Below, one piece after another: positions 1 to 9,174 of a DNA stretch of 64,000 nt; the stretch's first letter is position 1; every line of letters starts with the position of its first letter. Both the position numbers and the translations under genes were made by a program. This DNA comes from Bacteroides intestinalis (GTDB lineage Bacteria > Bacteroidota > Bacteroidia > Bacteroidales > Bacteroidaceae). The DNA lies in NCBI RefSeq assembly GCF_902364365.1, contig NZ_CABJDN010000002.1, positions 4,815 to 68,814 of the forward strand. The letters run 5' to 3'. The notes beneath the pieces are model-generated. The model worked only from the letters and a program-made list of their open reading frames with translations, was not told the DNA's origin and searched no databases.

Positions 1-186
1 ACTCAGGCCGTCGGCAAGGCCGCCGATGGCGGTTGCCGCCTTGATGCCCGTGTCGAGGGCATTGACGGACGGTGACACACCGGCCTCGGAGTTCGCCTTG
101 ACGCCTTCCGAGATACCCTTGACCTGCGCGCCTACGCCGGTCTTTAGGTTTGCACTTACGCTGTCGAAATAGCCTGTGTCCGCCAT
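1..186 (-). CDS. N-terminal part of an unknown T6SS-linked protein (runs off the left edge)
   Basis: An ATG at 186 opens a frame of 62 codons that runs off the window without a stop. The protein begins MADTGYFDSVSANL and continues with a Gly/Ala/Val-rich stretch with no membrane segment and no signal peptide. It follows vgrG, a TPR-like gene and an Imm17-like gene on the same strand, which is the usual place for a secreted effector or PAAR/Rhs-like cargo in Bacteroidales T6SS loci. Only the first 62 residues are visible, so the family is not recognised; effector or cargo is an inference from position. Confidence 0.55.
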   Translation of the reverse strand, partial: MADTGYFDSVSANLKTGVGAQVKGISEGVKANSEAGVSPSVNALDTGIKAATAIGGLADGLS

Positions 187-204
187 AACTGTCAGTTTTT
201 ATCG

Positions 205-492
205 TTATTTAACTCGAAAATACAAATAGGCAGATGCAACAATGGCAATCACAATAATTACACCGAGCCAAAATCGGAATCCGGTTGGACCCAATAAGTC
301 AAGAAAGAAATTTCCTCCCCAGCTTCCGGGTCTGGTGTATGTCCATTTCCAGTCGAATATCAGTCCGACAAGCCAAACCAATAGCAGAAAAATTACTACT
401 AAGTACCCCACTTTAGGGTTCGCATAGGCATATTCGGTTGCATTAGTGAACAGCCCTTCAAGATTTCGCAATATGTTGTTCAGCCATTCCAT
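205..492 (-). CDS. Small two-helix membrane protein, Imm17-like
   Basis: This is a 95-residue protein with a hydrophobic helix at about residues 28-45, a short loop with WKWTYTRPGSWGG, and a second helix at about residues 72-92. The overall plan (two helices around a W-K-W / G-S-W loop, then L-G-x-x-G-x-R) resembles my recollection of the immunity protein 17 (Imm17) family found beside Bacteroidetes T6SS genes. The start overlaps the end of the upstream TPR-like gene by 35 bases, suggesting translational coupling. If it is Imm17, it protects against a neighbouring toxin at the inner membrane. The assignment is by pattern only; an unrelated small membrane protein is possible. Confidence 0.55.
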   Translation of the reverse strand: MEWLNNILRNLEGLFTNATEYAYANPKVGYLVVIFLLLVWLVGLIFDWKWTYTRPGSWGGNFFLDLLGPTGFRFWLGVIIVIAIVASAYLYFRVK

Positions 493-1834
493 TGTATTTT
501 CCTAAATTTCTTTTATACTCATACAAATAATTCTCCCAGTTATCTCCTAACACTTTGGTCAGAACTTCATTTATTTCATCGTCACTGACCAGCTTGGAGC
601 GTGCCGAACTGTTTAACAGGCTTAATAACAGGAGAGGATAAGAGGAGTTTTTTATCAGGTCTATGGAAAGTTTATCTGAAAGTCTGAAACCTTCCACATA
701 GCATTCCGCAGCTAACGATTTCTCATAATTATTTTCCCGGCACCAACCACACAATCTCAATGCTTCACTTTGCATTAGGTAATCGTTGCATCTGGAGTAT
801 GCTTCAGCACCGCGATAGTACGTCTCTGCCGCTTCTTTCCAAAGCGACTCTCGTACATAGATGGAGGCTTTCCCCAATAAGGTGTTTCCAAGCAATCGGC
901 AAGCTAAAGAGGGATCTAATTTTTCTTCCCCGATTTCAGCGGCTTCTACGGCTTTGTCGGCAAAGTACATGGCTGTCTTGTAGTCCTTACGGGAAATCTG
1001 GTCTGTATATAGAATTGTATATACGGTTACAAATTGACTGATCCAGTTAATGTCTTTCTTCACATTTTCGAGAGCGATATCGAGGCATTTCTTCGCAAAT
1101 TCCTCTGTTTGCGCTGCGTTCCCTTTTTTCACACTGTTCATCAGTTTGATTAATGCCAGCCTGAAATTCGAGGCTGCCGGGTCGCTCTTGTCTTCATTCG
1201 CCGCTTGTTCCGCGAGTTGCTCCATTGCACCGTCTAAATCTATTGGTGGATAAATAGACACCGCGTCATTGGAGTGTTTGGCCATTAGTTTACCAAACTG
1301 TTCATAGTCTTTTATGTCGGATATCCCCCATACCATTTGCTTGTGGAATGGCAGAGCAAGAGCCTTTTCAAACCATTCACGACATCCGTCATAGTCGTAT
1401 GTGTTCTTTAGGTTAAAGACAAAACTGCATTTCATATCAGTCCCTTTTACAAGGGATTCTGTCAGCTTGTTGAAGTTGGCAACTGCGACGGATGCATCGT
1501 TTTCCGCTTCTTCCGACTTATAATCAGCTATCCAATCAACACGTTCAAAGACAATATCTTCGGGTTTCTTTGAGTTATTCCAGTATTCTACTTGTTGTGC
1601 AATATACCCTACAACATCTTTTGAGAAATCGGTTCTGGAACTGAACGGAAGTTCTATGAGGAACACCATATCTTCCTCTTCGCTATCAAGGGCAAGCATA
1701 TAGTCATAGAAAGCATCAAGCATACTTTCGTCTCCTGGATTGATGACGATACGGATTAACTTGACCGGTTTCCTGACTGCATCTTCCCATTGGTAGAGCA
1801 TCTTGTCTGCTATTTGTTGTATGGCGTTGCTCAT
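458..1834 (-). CDS. TPR-like T6SS-associated protein, probable effector adaptor
   Basis: This is a 458-residue soluble protein with no signal peptide or membrane helix. The first ~215 residues form a mixed alpha/beta region with P-loop-NTPase-like spacing but no Walker A. From about residue 220 it is all helical, with repeated A-x-x-Y/C-x-x-A/G units typical of tetratricopeptide-like repeats (for example around residues 325-405). It starts 7 bases after the vgrG stop and is followed by the Imm17-like gene, so it is probably co-transcribed with the spike. Proteins at this position commonly act as adaptors or chaperones that load cargo on VgrG; that role is inferred, not shown. Confidence 0.6.
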   Translation of the reverse strand: MSNAIQQIADKMLYQWEDAVRKPVKLIRIVINPGDESMLDAFYDYMLALDSEEEDMVFLIELPFSSRTDFSKDVVGYIAQQVEYWNNSKKPEDIVFERVDWIADYKSEEAENDASVAVANFNKLTESLVKGTDMKCSFVFNLKNTYDYDGCREWFEKALALPFHKQMVWGISDIKDYEQFGKLMAKHSNDAVSIYPPIDLDGAMEQLAEQAANEDKSDPAASNFRLALIKLMNSVKKGNAAQTEEFAKKCLDIALENVKKDINWISQFVTVYTILYTDQISRKDYKTAMYFADKAVEAAEIGEEKLDPSLACRLLGNTLLGKASIYVRESLWKEAAETYYRGAEAYSRCNDYLMQSEALRLCGWCRENNYEKSLAAECYVEGFRLSDKLSIDLIKNSSYPLLLLSLLNSSARSKLVSDDEINEVLTKVLGDNWENYLYEYKRNLGKYNGMAEQHIAKS

Positions 1835-1840
1835 ATGCTG

Positions 1841-3604
1841 TTAATTCAATTTGACAATAGTTCCGGCTACGGCTGTGGTTCCGGAAGAATCTATCGTAGC
1901 CTTTGTTGTACCGCTGACCGTGGCACTGCTGCTGCCGGTTGCTGTAAAATCAGTACTGGAGATATTATAATTGCTGCCTGCTGTACAATCAATATTTTCT
2001 GCCGATTGCGCAATATTGGCACCCGCGGACTCTGTTATGTCCTTTTCCGCATTAGATGATATATTGCCTTCGCTATCAATCATTATTTTGTTTTCTCCAA
2101 CACATAAGGTGATGCTTTTAGAGGCAGATATTGTGATATTTCCTTCTCCGTCTGCCGTATAGCTGTTGCCTTCCTTATCTTTCATCATAACGCTTCCTTT
2201 TTCATCATCAAGCGTTATGGTACAACCGCTGCGGGTAGTCAGGCTTTTTGTTTTGTTTGAACTGCCGCCACCGGTGCCTGACTTTCCATGGAATAAGCTG
2301 CCAAGTACAAACGGACGGTTCGGGTCATCATATCTGAATGCCACCATGACTTGGTCTCCCTTTTCGGGTATGAATACAAATCCTCTGTTTGTGGCCACTT
2401 TGTCGCTTGTACCTGCGTCGGGAGTGAGCACCCGTATCCACGAGGTTTGCATCGGGCCGGTCTGCCAGTTCATCTTGACTTGGACGCGGCCTAACTTTTT
2501 CGGGTCCTCGTTGCTGACAACCACGGCCTGCTGTGTATGAGCGACAGGCAGAGGTACATCCGGGCATGGAAGGGTGGGAATAGAAGACGGAAGTGCGGTG
2601 AAATAGTTCTGGTAACTGTCACCCATACCGGCTACGTGGGTTATTTCCGTAATGATATAGGTGCCGATGCTATTTTTTACGTGGATACCTATTCCTGTAT
2701 GGATAGCGGTATGAACATCTATGATACTGCCCACCGTAAGGATGCGGCAATCGCTTTCCCCGGTGATGAAACTGGATGCGGCGCTGTCGCTTTGCTGCCT
2801 GCGTTGGAAATAGGCGTCAAGTTCACCCTTATTGGTTATGCGCGGTTCCGCCCGTTGGACAGCGGGAGCGGTAAACAAAGCCAATGACGAGTCAAAGGCC
2901 GCTTGTCCCAATGTGTTTTGTCCGGCTGCGGTATCGGGGGATTGGCCGTTATAGGTCTGGTCGTTCACCGAATGGTAAGAACTTCCCTTTATTGGTCGGG
3001 CAAGTGTCTGCGAGCAGACATCGAGCACGGATAGTTCCTCGCCGTATGTCAGCTTGGTCGTCGAGCCGGCCTGTGGCTTCCCGAATACAAGGTTCTGTCC
3101 GTCGTAGTAGAGCCATTCCTGATATTGGCGGGCAAGCCGTTGTATGAATCTGAAGTTGGTTTCCTCGTACTGGCATTCGTATTCCAGCTTCGATTTTGTT
3201 TCCGGATTGACAAGAGCTTGCACTCCCGCCTTGTCTGTAAGTTCCTTAACGATGTCAGACAAGGATTTGTTGCACCATGAGGCACAAGTGTGGTCTGACT
3301 CCAGTAGGAATGTTGACGAATATCCCGTCACTTTTATATTTCCGTGTGTTCCACCGGAACGATGAAGTCCCACCATGGTGGCCACGCCGACAAAAACAGT
3401 GCCGCCGAAGTCCATGATTACTTTTTTTCCAACCCAGTCTTTTGATGCCTCCGGGATTTCCACACCATAGGCTTCTATGGCTTGGATATCCAGTGTTATC
3501 TCAAAGTAGTGATGCTCATTGATGCTCTGTTTGAGCATCAACTGCACAAACGACGGCATGGGTATGCCGGCTATTTCCAATGTGACTTTTTTTTGTTCCA
3601 GCAT
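1841..3604 (-). CDS. tssI: T6SS spike protein VgrG (TssI)
   Basis: This 587-residue protein has the VgrG plan. The N-terminal gp27-like part (about residues 1-370) includes a late-control-D-like segment (NFRFIQRLARQYQEWLYYDG). A gp5-like OB domain follows (PDVPLPVAHTQQAVVVSNEDPKKLGRVQVKMNW begins it; then GDQVMVAFRYDDPNRPFVLGS). The C-terminus is a beta-helix needle of short repeats (about residues 440-587) rich in T, S, I and D, ending IVKLN. No toxin domain is fused. It forms the trimeric tip on the Hcp tube. It lies 111 bases downstream of hcp on the same strand and just before the adaptor-like gene. Confidence 0.93.
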   Translation of the reverse strand: MLEQKKVTLEIAGIPMPSFVQLMLKQSINEHHYFEITLDIQAIEAYGVEIPEASKDWVGKKVIMDFGGTVFVGVATMVGLHRSGGTHGNIKVTGYSSTFLLESDHTCASWCNKSLSDIVKELTDKAGVQALVNPETKSKLEYECQYEETNFRFIQRLARQYQEWLYYDGQNLVFGKPQAGSTTKLTYGEELSVLDVCSQTLARPIKGSSYHSVNDQTYNGQSPDTAAGQNTLGQAAFDSSLALFTAPAVQRAEPRITNKGELDAYFQRRQQSDSAASSFITGESDCRILTVGSIIDVHTAIHTGIGIHVKNSIGTYIITEITHVAGMGDSYQNYFTALPSSIPTLPCPDVPLPVAHTQQAVVVSNEDPKKLGRVQVKMNWQTGPMQTSWIRVLTPDAGTSDKVATNRGFVFIPEKGDQVMVAFRYDDPNRPFVLGSLFHGKSGTGGGSSNKTKSLTTRSGCTITLDDEKGSVMMKDKEGNSYTADGEGNITISASKSITLCVGENKIMIDSEGNISSNAEKDITESAGANIAQSAENIDCTAGSNYNISSTDFTATGSSSATVSGTTKATIDSSGTTAVAGTIVKLN

Positions 3605-3714
3605 GGCGGCATTATATTTGACGGTTTATATCCAAATTGCCAAAGCCGCCCGGCGGAAGTCCGTCGGACGGCCTGACAAATGTTTTGATTTAGGATTTAC
3701 CTATGTACGCCGAT

Positions 3715-4110
3715 TTATTTCTTCGGCCAACGGTTGTCAAGAGCTGCGCTGCCGACGATGATTTCTTCAGCGGAGAACGTAATGGTGATTGTCATAGGCA
3801 CATCGTTGTTCGCGTCCAGAGTTTCCGAGTAGTGAACGATGTATGCGTTCTTGAACTGGATCTCCTTCATCTTGGCATCTTCCTCCGTTTTTTTGTAGAT
3901 AATCTTTCCTTCTACAGGTTTGAAAGGGCTGTTCAACATCGCTTCGATGACCGAAGTGTCTTCTGTTGATTCGATGGTTGCTTTTACTCTACCACCCAAT
4001 ACGCTTGAAGAGGGCATACCTTTAGGGTCCGTGTTACGACTAAACTCATAGTTTGAATAAAGGACGTCAAATTCCTTGTTGTTAAGTTCCAATGATGCTC
4101 TAAATGCCAT
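3715..4110 (-). CDS. tssD: T6SS tube protein Hcp (TssD)
   Basis: This is a 131-residue Hcp of the Bacteroidota TssD type: it starts MAFRASLELNNKEFDVLYSN, contains the S-R-N-T-D-x-K-G-M-P-S-S loop and VKATIEST, and ends with TITFSAEEIIVGSAALDN. It stacks as hexameric rings to form the inner tube and can carry small effectors. It is transcribed alone or with vgrG from a well-matched promoter at 4301-4332, which implies an untranslated leader of about 185 bases. High expression is expected for a tube subunit. Confidence 0.94.
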   Translation of the reverse strand: MAFRASLELNNKEFDVLYSNYEFSRNTDPKGMPSSSVLGGRVKATIESTEDTSVIEAMLNSPFKPVEGKIIYKKTEEDAKMKEIQFKNAYIVHYSETLDANNDVPMTITITFSAEEIIVGSAALDNRWPKK

Positions 4111-4300
4111 AATACTTGGATTTAATGGGTTAAACTTAATTATTTTACTTCGGTTTCTCCGTCCTTGCGCCCTAACCGGTATAGATGCAAAAAAGAGAAA
4201 ACCTCAAAAACGATTTTTTGAAATTTCCTCTCAGCCTCCGGATGACTCAGTTTTATTGTGGGAAAAAGAGAAGAAAATAAAACATCATCTTTGATGTGAG

Positions 4301-4332
4301 CAAATATAAGTGCTTATATTCATTTTTCCAAA
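4301..4332 (-). promoter_or_regulatory. hcp promoter (Bacteroides -33/-7 type)
   Basis: On the minus strand, TTTG (4332-4329) and TATATTTG (4308-4301) are separated by exactly 20 bases, matching the Bacteroides consensus TTTG-N19-21-TAnnTTTG fully. Transcription would start near 4295, leaving a leader of about 185 bases before hcp. Confidence 0.75.
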
Positions 4333-4544
4333 TTTTTTAGCGCGTTTTTTTGCTGTTGTTTTCATTTTAACACGTTTTAAACTAATGTTCGTGTATAAAG
4401 CCACTGTCCTATATGATTAGAAATACGCCCCGTTGATGATGTGTCGCTATTAAATTGATTCTCGGTATTGTAATAACACTTGTAGAAGAAGTTTTATCAG
4501 GAACGGACGAAACCGTCGGAAAGCAAACTGCTGCCGGAATGCAG

Positions 4545-4582
4545 AAAAACGGTATCCACCGCATGAAAGTGGCAGATACCGT
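4545..4582 (-). terminator. Rho-independent terminator of the tssE...tssR operon
   Basis: Read on the minus strand, ACGGTATC and GATACCGT form an 8-bp perfect stem followed by a T run, about 40 bases after the stop of the last gene of the operon (stop at 4622). Confidence 0.75.
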
Positions 4583-4621
4583 TAGCAGATTGACTATACA
4601 GTCTGAATGTTTGCGGATGTC

Positions 4622-5425
4622 CTAATTCTTACGTCCATATCGGCAGATGAGCAATGAACTTAATACCAGGAGTGCAAGGGCAATCATCCATGTATAGATC
4701 TTCCGTTCCTTTTCCAAATGTTCGATGTCCGCCGCTTGTTGTTTGGAGCAAGTTGTCAGTATATTAATCTGGGATTGTTGTGCCTTGCAGATATCCATAA
4801 GTTCAGCATTAATCCGTTGCTGTGTCTCCAGCGAAGTTTGGATGTTCTTGAAGTTGCGGTTGGTCGTATATGCGTCACGGATATATCCGGGCGTGCTTAC
4901 CTGTAACGAGGGAACTTGTATGCTGTCCGGAAGGTATGTCAGTTCTGCATTATTGCGCCGTTCCGTTGCGAAGCTGTTGAACAGGAGTATGCCAACAAGT
5001 GTGCCACTGATCAGAAAGGCTATTAATGCTATGATGGCAAACATTGTGTTTGATGATTTCGCGACAGGTTGTTGGTACTCTCGTTCAAGCCATGGATGAT
5101 GGTTCATCGTGTGAGGCGGAATGGATGTTCCATACTCTACAGTCCGGACTTCGGCATTTTCTTCGGTCTCTTTTTTCTCAAGAGCCTTACGTCTTGATAT
5201 ATCCATAAATTCGCGCTTGGCAATCTGGTATTTATCCGCTTGATAAATTACAAGGTCGTTTTTTACCAGCCAGTCAAGAACGTCCTTGACACTCCGTTCT
5301 GATACCTTGAGGTTGCTGATGCTCCAAAATATTTCTGCACAAGATACCCATATTGGCTTCTGGAGGCACTTCTGATATAGGATTTCAAGAATCTCTGCCT
5401 GTAGTTGTTCTCTTGTTGGTTCCAT
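4622..5425 (-). CDS. T6SS-operon membrane protein with winged-helix-like N-terminus
   Basis: This is a 267-residue protein. Residues 1-75 are helical with a winged-helix-like look (I-L-E-I-L-Y-Q-K...V-K-D-V-L-D-W-L-V-K-N-D-L-V-x-Y). A strong membrane helix is at about 127-149, a coiled-coil stretch of Q/E-rich helices at about 195-240, and a second membrane helix at about 245-262. It begins 5 bases after the tssR stop and is the last gene before the operon terminator. It belongs to no family I recognise; it may be an accessory subunit of the TssNQOPR envelope complex or a membrane-bound regulator. The fold is inferred from the pattern of residues. Confidence 0.6.
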   Translation of the reverse strand: MEPTREQLQAEILEILYQKCLQKPIWVSCAEIFWSISNLKVSERSVKDVLDWLVKNDLVIYQADKYQIAKREFMDISRRKALEKKETEENAEVRTVEYGTSIPPHTMNHHPWLEREYQQPVAKSSNTMFAIIALIAFLISGTLVGILLFNSFATERRNNAELTYLPDSIQVPSLQVSTPGYIRDAYTTNRNFKNIQTSLETQQRINAELMDICKAQQSQINILTTCSKQQAADIEHLEKERKIYTWMIALALLVLSSLLICRYGRKN

Positions 5426-5430
5426 TTTAT

Positions 5431-7779
5431 TTACAGTATTAATTGTTTCGGAATAAAATAATATTTCTTGCCGGCGATGAATACAGGTCTGAAAAGGTTG
5501 CGTTGATACATGTCTTCCAGTCTCTTCATCTTTGAAATCAGGGCTGTATAGCCACTATTAAAGTCCGTCAGTTCAACCTTTCTTTTCTTTAGTTTCTTCA
5601 CCTTTGTTGAATTTAAAAGGCTGTCATTGGCCATGACTCCCGTCTTACAATAGAAGATTTGAGCCAAATATGGATTTCTGGGCAATACTTTTCGATAGAA
5701 ACTTCTGTTTATGCTTTTCTTTTGCCGGTTAAATTGCTTGCGAAGCACTCTTAGCTCCTTTTTCCCTATGTTATCTGAGAACTCCGGGAGCAGTCCCCTG
5801 TAGCTTTGCAGCAGTTCCATCACTTCCTTGTCATCGAGTAGATATCCATATTCGTACCCGTCCATTATACTGTCCGCTACGGAGGCCTTTATATAGTAGG
5901 TGTCATTCACGCTGTTTCTATCTATATCGTCAAGGCTCATACTGTCAGGATTTTCCGTATGATGGAATATATGCGTCAGTTCGGATGTGGGACGGCTTCT
6001 TAGGACACCTATATTTCGCTCATAATCTTTAAGTGAGTGCAACAGTAGGCTGTCCGTTTCGAAAGATTGCCATAATACGGAATCCAAGGCTGTTTCCAAA
6101 GCGTTGCTTTCCAGTCTGTTTCTACCTTTAGGGAATAAGATTCCTCCTACCGTAAGGCTGTTGTATGGAGCATCGTACAGGTATAAGTTGGCATCCGTAG
6201 CTTCTATGTTCTTGAACAGCTCCGTCTTTACCAGTCTGCTGTCTGCGATATAATTGGATATATGGTCTATGTATTTCGTAGAATGGCTGTCCAGAATGGA
6301 TTTGGCCTGCAATAGGAAGTCCTGATAAGAAGTGCCTGATGCTCTGTCTATCTGGGCAAACAGAAGCCTTGCCGGTTGGGTTGCCAGCCACGAGAGTTGT
6401 TGCTCGTGCAAGGATAAAGTTTGTTTTGACCCTAAAATGACAAATACATTGTTGCTGAAACGGCTTTCGTCATCATAACGGGAGATTTGTTTGATAGCCC
6501 CGCCAAAACCGTAAAACGATGATTGTTCCTCTTGCTCGTTTTTCCGTTTGGAAGAAATGGATTGTTTGATATAGTCGAGCCAGGCTGAAAAGTCCTTGGT
6601 TGGGGCCAAATGTCTGTTTTCTCCGTTGGAGGATATGCAAGTTGCTGAGAAAGTGTAGTCATATCCGGGCTTCATTTTCAGCTTTAGGTTCTGTAGCACA
6701 TTGATATATGGGGATAGATAAGGCAGGTCGGCATCATTGAACAGTACATGTATGTTCACGTTTTTGTTTTCCGCTTCCATCTTTCGGACATCGGAAACCA
6801 TGATGTCTCCGCCTTTGATATTGATAATCTTATTCCAGTTCTTGTCCCAGACGGACAAAGGATAGTTCAGCCGGATATTCCCATTCGTTATAGGCCCTGC
6901 CGGGTTTCCATCCAGGTTGAACAACATCGTACCCTGAATATTCGCATTATGTAATGCCAACGTATCGGGATACATTAGGTTGACAGCACACAACAAAGAA
7001 TCACGGTATCGTGAATAATCAATATGATACACCTCATTTTGGCCGACTTCTGCAAGAAGGTCAGCGGGAACCCACCCTAAAAAGCGTTTGGTACTGTCTG
7101 ATAATGCGGGAACATTGGAAATCAATGCGGATTTGCCGCTCTTGTCTAACTTGTATAGGTAAACAACCTCTCCGCTGACAACTACCGCATCCGTTGTTGT
7201 TTTCAAAAACGGCTCTCCATATATTTTCAGGGTATCTCCATTGAAGAATTGATGGATATCGAACAGCTTGTTAATGCTGTTTATGCCTATACGGTACCTT
7301 ATCGGCTGGTTGTTGCGGGGATTGATACGGGCATGGTCGTACATCAGTACATTTTCCGATGGTATCCATCCGGCATAATTGACTTTACGGGGTTCCTTAA
7401 AGTGTCTCTTGCTGTTATACAGGAAGCCTATTATCGACTTGGGCTTGCCTGTAATGTCTGGGTCAGCCTGAACGAGCTTGTAGGTTCCGTTCTTTTCACC
7501 TACTATGTAATAGGGTGTGCCAATCCCGTGTGAAGACCGCTTACGCTGGAAATACGGGTCTTCATAACTTTGATTTCCGGTCCTGTCCGAATAGACAATT
7601 CTGTTTGTCTTGCTTTTCTTTGTTTTGACAGGAGCGTCTGTTGATTCCGGATAATTGAATATATCCCTATCCATTATTTGTATTCTGTCGCGGATGGACA
7701 CTTGGGCAGATACGTTGCACGCAAGAGTAATCATCACGGCCACAGAAAACAGATTTCGTATGAGATTCAGTTGTTTCAT
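5431..7779 (-). CDS. tssR: T6SS periplasmic/outer-membrane-side component TssR
   Basis: This is a 782-residue exported protein. A signal peptide (residues ~1-25, cut after NVSA) is followed by SH3-like segments (YIVGEKNGTYKLVQ, FLGWVPADLL) at about residues 90-240. A von Willebrand A-like region follows around 330-540 (NVNIHVLFNDADLPYL, FVILGSKQ), then a helical C-terminus. Size and layout fit TssR, the periplasmic member of the Bacteroidota-specific TssNQOPR membrane complex that replaces TssJLM. The gene overlaps tssP by 4 bases. No catalytic residues are apparent. Confidence 0.82.
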   Translation of the reverse strand: MKQLNLIRNLFSVAVMITLACNVSAQVSIRDRIQIMDRDIFNYPESTDAPVKTKKSKTNRIVYSDRTGNQSYEDPYFQRKRSSHGIGTPYYIVGEKNGTYKLVQADPDITGKPKSIIGFLYNSKRHFKEPRKVNYAGWIPSENVLMYDHARINPRNNQPIRYRIGINSINKLFDIHQFFNGDTLKIYGEPFLKTTTDAVVVSGEVVYLYKLDKSGKSALISNVPALSDSTKRFLGWVPADLLAEVGQNEVYHIDYSRYRDSLLCAVNLMYPDTLALHNANIQGTMLFNLDGNPAGPITNGNIRLNYPLSVWDKNWNKIINIKGGDIMVSDVRKMEAENKNVNIHVLFNDADLPYLSPYINVLQNLKLKMKPGYDYTFSATCISSNGENRHLAPTKDFSAWLDYIKQSISSKRKNEQEEQSSFYGFGGAIKQISRYDDESRFSNNVFVILGSKQTLSLHEQQLSWLATQPARLLFAQIDRASGTSYQDFLLQAKSILDSHSTKYIDHISNYIADSRLVKTELFKNIEATDANLYLYDAPYNSLTVGGILFPKGRNRLESNALETALDSVLWQSFETDSLLLHSLKDYERNIGVLRSRPTSELTHIFHHTENPDSMSLDDIDRNSVNDTYYIKASVADSIMDGYEYGYLLDDKEVMELLQSYRGLLPEFSDNIGKKELRVLRKQFNRQKKSINRSFYRKVLPRNPYLAQIFYCKTGVMANDSLLNSTKVKKLKKRKVELTDFNSGYTALISKMKRLEDMYQRNLFRPVFIAGKKYYFIPKQLIL

Positions 7780-8717
7780 TTTTCAATATAACTTTGTGTC
7801 ACATGGATGGACTTGACGCAATTCAAATCGTCAATTTTCACATCATCAATACTCACACGCTTTTTCCTGTTGCTTTCAAGAAAATGCAGTCCTTGGCAAT
7901 AGCCGTTGAAGTCATTGTATTTTTCATCATTGATGACGACCACTACCTGGTCTGCATCAATACAAAAATATTTGTTACGGATATAATTCGTATGTTCGTA
8001 ATAGACCGACTTTTGTGAGACTTTGGCGTCAGCTATGGCTTGCAAGTGTTTTTTAATATCATTCTGTACCAGTACCAACGAATCTACCGTGACCAGTTCC
8101 TCTGCTTTTTCAAAGCGTGGGAGAATGGTTATACGGTGCTTCACCGGATATTTCGTCGTATTGGTTTGTAATGAGATGGTGTATTCTCCCGGAATATCAT
8201 ACGAATACACGACTTGCTGCTCGTATGCGTCCACAGTACCGCTTTCTCCAAATTCCCATAGCCACGTGTCCATACCATAGCCTTCTGCCGAAAAGACCAG
8301 CTCTTCACCTTGATAACCCTCTGACACTCCATTTATACGGGGTATGGAATCAATGGCCTCATGCTCCAGTCCTGAGATAACTTTGATATACTTGTTTACG
8401 GAGTGTTTTCCGTCTATTTTCAAAGTAATAAGATATTTGCCGGCCTTACGGTAAGTGTATGACACATCCGTATTTCTCATCAGTGTATCACCGTTTCCCA
8501 TTTCCCAAATGAGCCGCTTGCCTTTAATCGCTGCCGTATCGTTGACTAATAGCTCCAACCGCTCATTGACCTCATAATGAAAATTATCATTGGTGTCATA
8601 CACATAAAAGTCAATATTGGCAAGGTGCGACTTCGAAGGCAGGAACAAAAACAAAAGGATACCTGCCATGGCAACCAGTCCCAATATGATGATTGTTATA
8701 GTTTTCTTATTATCCAT
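7776..8717 (-). CDS. tssP: T6SS membrane complex protein TssP (PKD-domain, single pass)
   Basis: The preferred start is the ATG at 8717 (MDNKKTITIIILGLV), 10 bases after the tssO stop. An ATG at 8765 in frame would overlap tssO by 38 bases and add 16 unlikely residues. The protein has one membrane helix (residues ~5-25) and a periplasmic part with two PKD-like beta domains (WEMGNGDTL...YTYRKAGKYLITL, and WLWEFGESG...YSYDIPGEYTISL). That plan and its place before tssR fit TssP of the TssNQOPR complex. Its stop overlaps the tssR start. Confidence 0.78.
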   Translation of the reverse strand: MDNKKTITIIILGLVAMAGILLFLFLPSKSHLANIDFYVYDTNDNFHYEVNERLELLVNDTAAIKGKRLIWEMGNGDTLMRNTDVSYTYRKAGKYLITLKIDGKHSVNKYIKVISGLEHEAIDSIPRINGVSEGYQGEELVFSAEGYGMDTWLWEFGESGTVDAYEQQVVYSYDIPGEYTISLQTNTTKYPVKHRITILPRFEKAEELVTVDSLVLVQNDIKKHLQAIADAKVSQKSVYYEHTNYIRNKYFCIDADQVVVVINDEKYNDFNGYCQGLHFLESNRKKRVSIDDVKIDDLNCVKSIHVTQSYIEK

Positions 8718-8727
8718 CGCGAATGTT

Positions 8728-9174
8728 TTATAAATTGGCTTTACATTCTTCCAAATCCCGTTCAATCAGTGCATTGTTATGTACCAGACTGTTCAATTCC
8801 TCTTTTATGTCGAATTGGCATTTAAGCATTCTGGAGGACAACACGCCGAAAAGGAATTTCGTATTCATATTGTTTTCCTTGTATATATGCTGCAATTGGT
8901 AAATCCCATCCTTCACCTCGTCCATCTTTTGTACCTGATGAATGTTGAAGTCCAGAGAGTCAATCTCATTCCAGATGCTCTGCGCTTGCTGCATATGTGT
9001 ATGCTGGATTTCAAAAATGCGTTCGGAATGGTTGATTTCGTTTATCAACTCCGAACTGTCCTCTGTCGGTACGTTGAGTATATACCGGCAAAGTATGATA
9101 TAAATTGCGGCTACTGAGAAAATCAGCAGCAGGAGGAAACGGATGTTTCCCCATAGCATTTCGTCTTTTGTCAT
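8728..9174 (-). CDS. tssO: T6SS membrane complex small subunit, probably TssO
   Basis: This 148-residue protein has one N-terminal membrane helix (residues ~10-30) followed by a mostly helical, coiled-coil periplasmic part. It contains N-E-I-D-S-L-D near residue 70 and ends with an E/N-rich helix. It overlaps the preceding gene by ATGA (4 bases). The order N-Q-O-P-R reported for the Bacteroidota membrane complex makes this TssO and the upstream 165-residue protein TssQ. The two small subunits look alike, so the names could be swapped. Confidence 0.65.
   Translation of the reverse strand: MTKDEMLWGNIRFLLLLIFSVAAIYIILCRYILNVPTEDSSELINEINHSERIFEIQHTHMQQAQSIWNEIDSLDFNIHQVQKMDEVKDGIYQLQHIYKENNMNTKFLFGVLSSRMLKCQFDIKEELNSLVHNNALIERDLEECKANL

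Larger units (their letters stand above)
4111..4621. other. Intergenic region with hcp promoter/leader and operon terminator
   Basis: No coding region is supported in these ~510 bases. It holds the hcp leader (4111-4295), the hcp promoter (4301-4332) and, at the far end, the hairpin terminator of the tss operon (4545-4582). Bases 4333-4540 show no clear structure. Confidence 0.7.
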
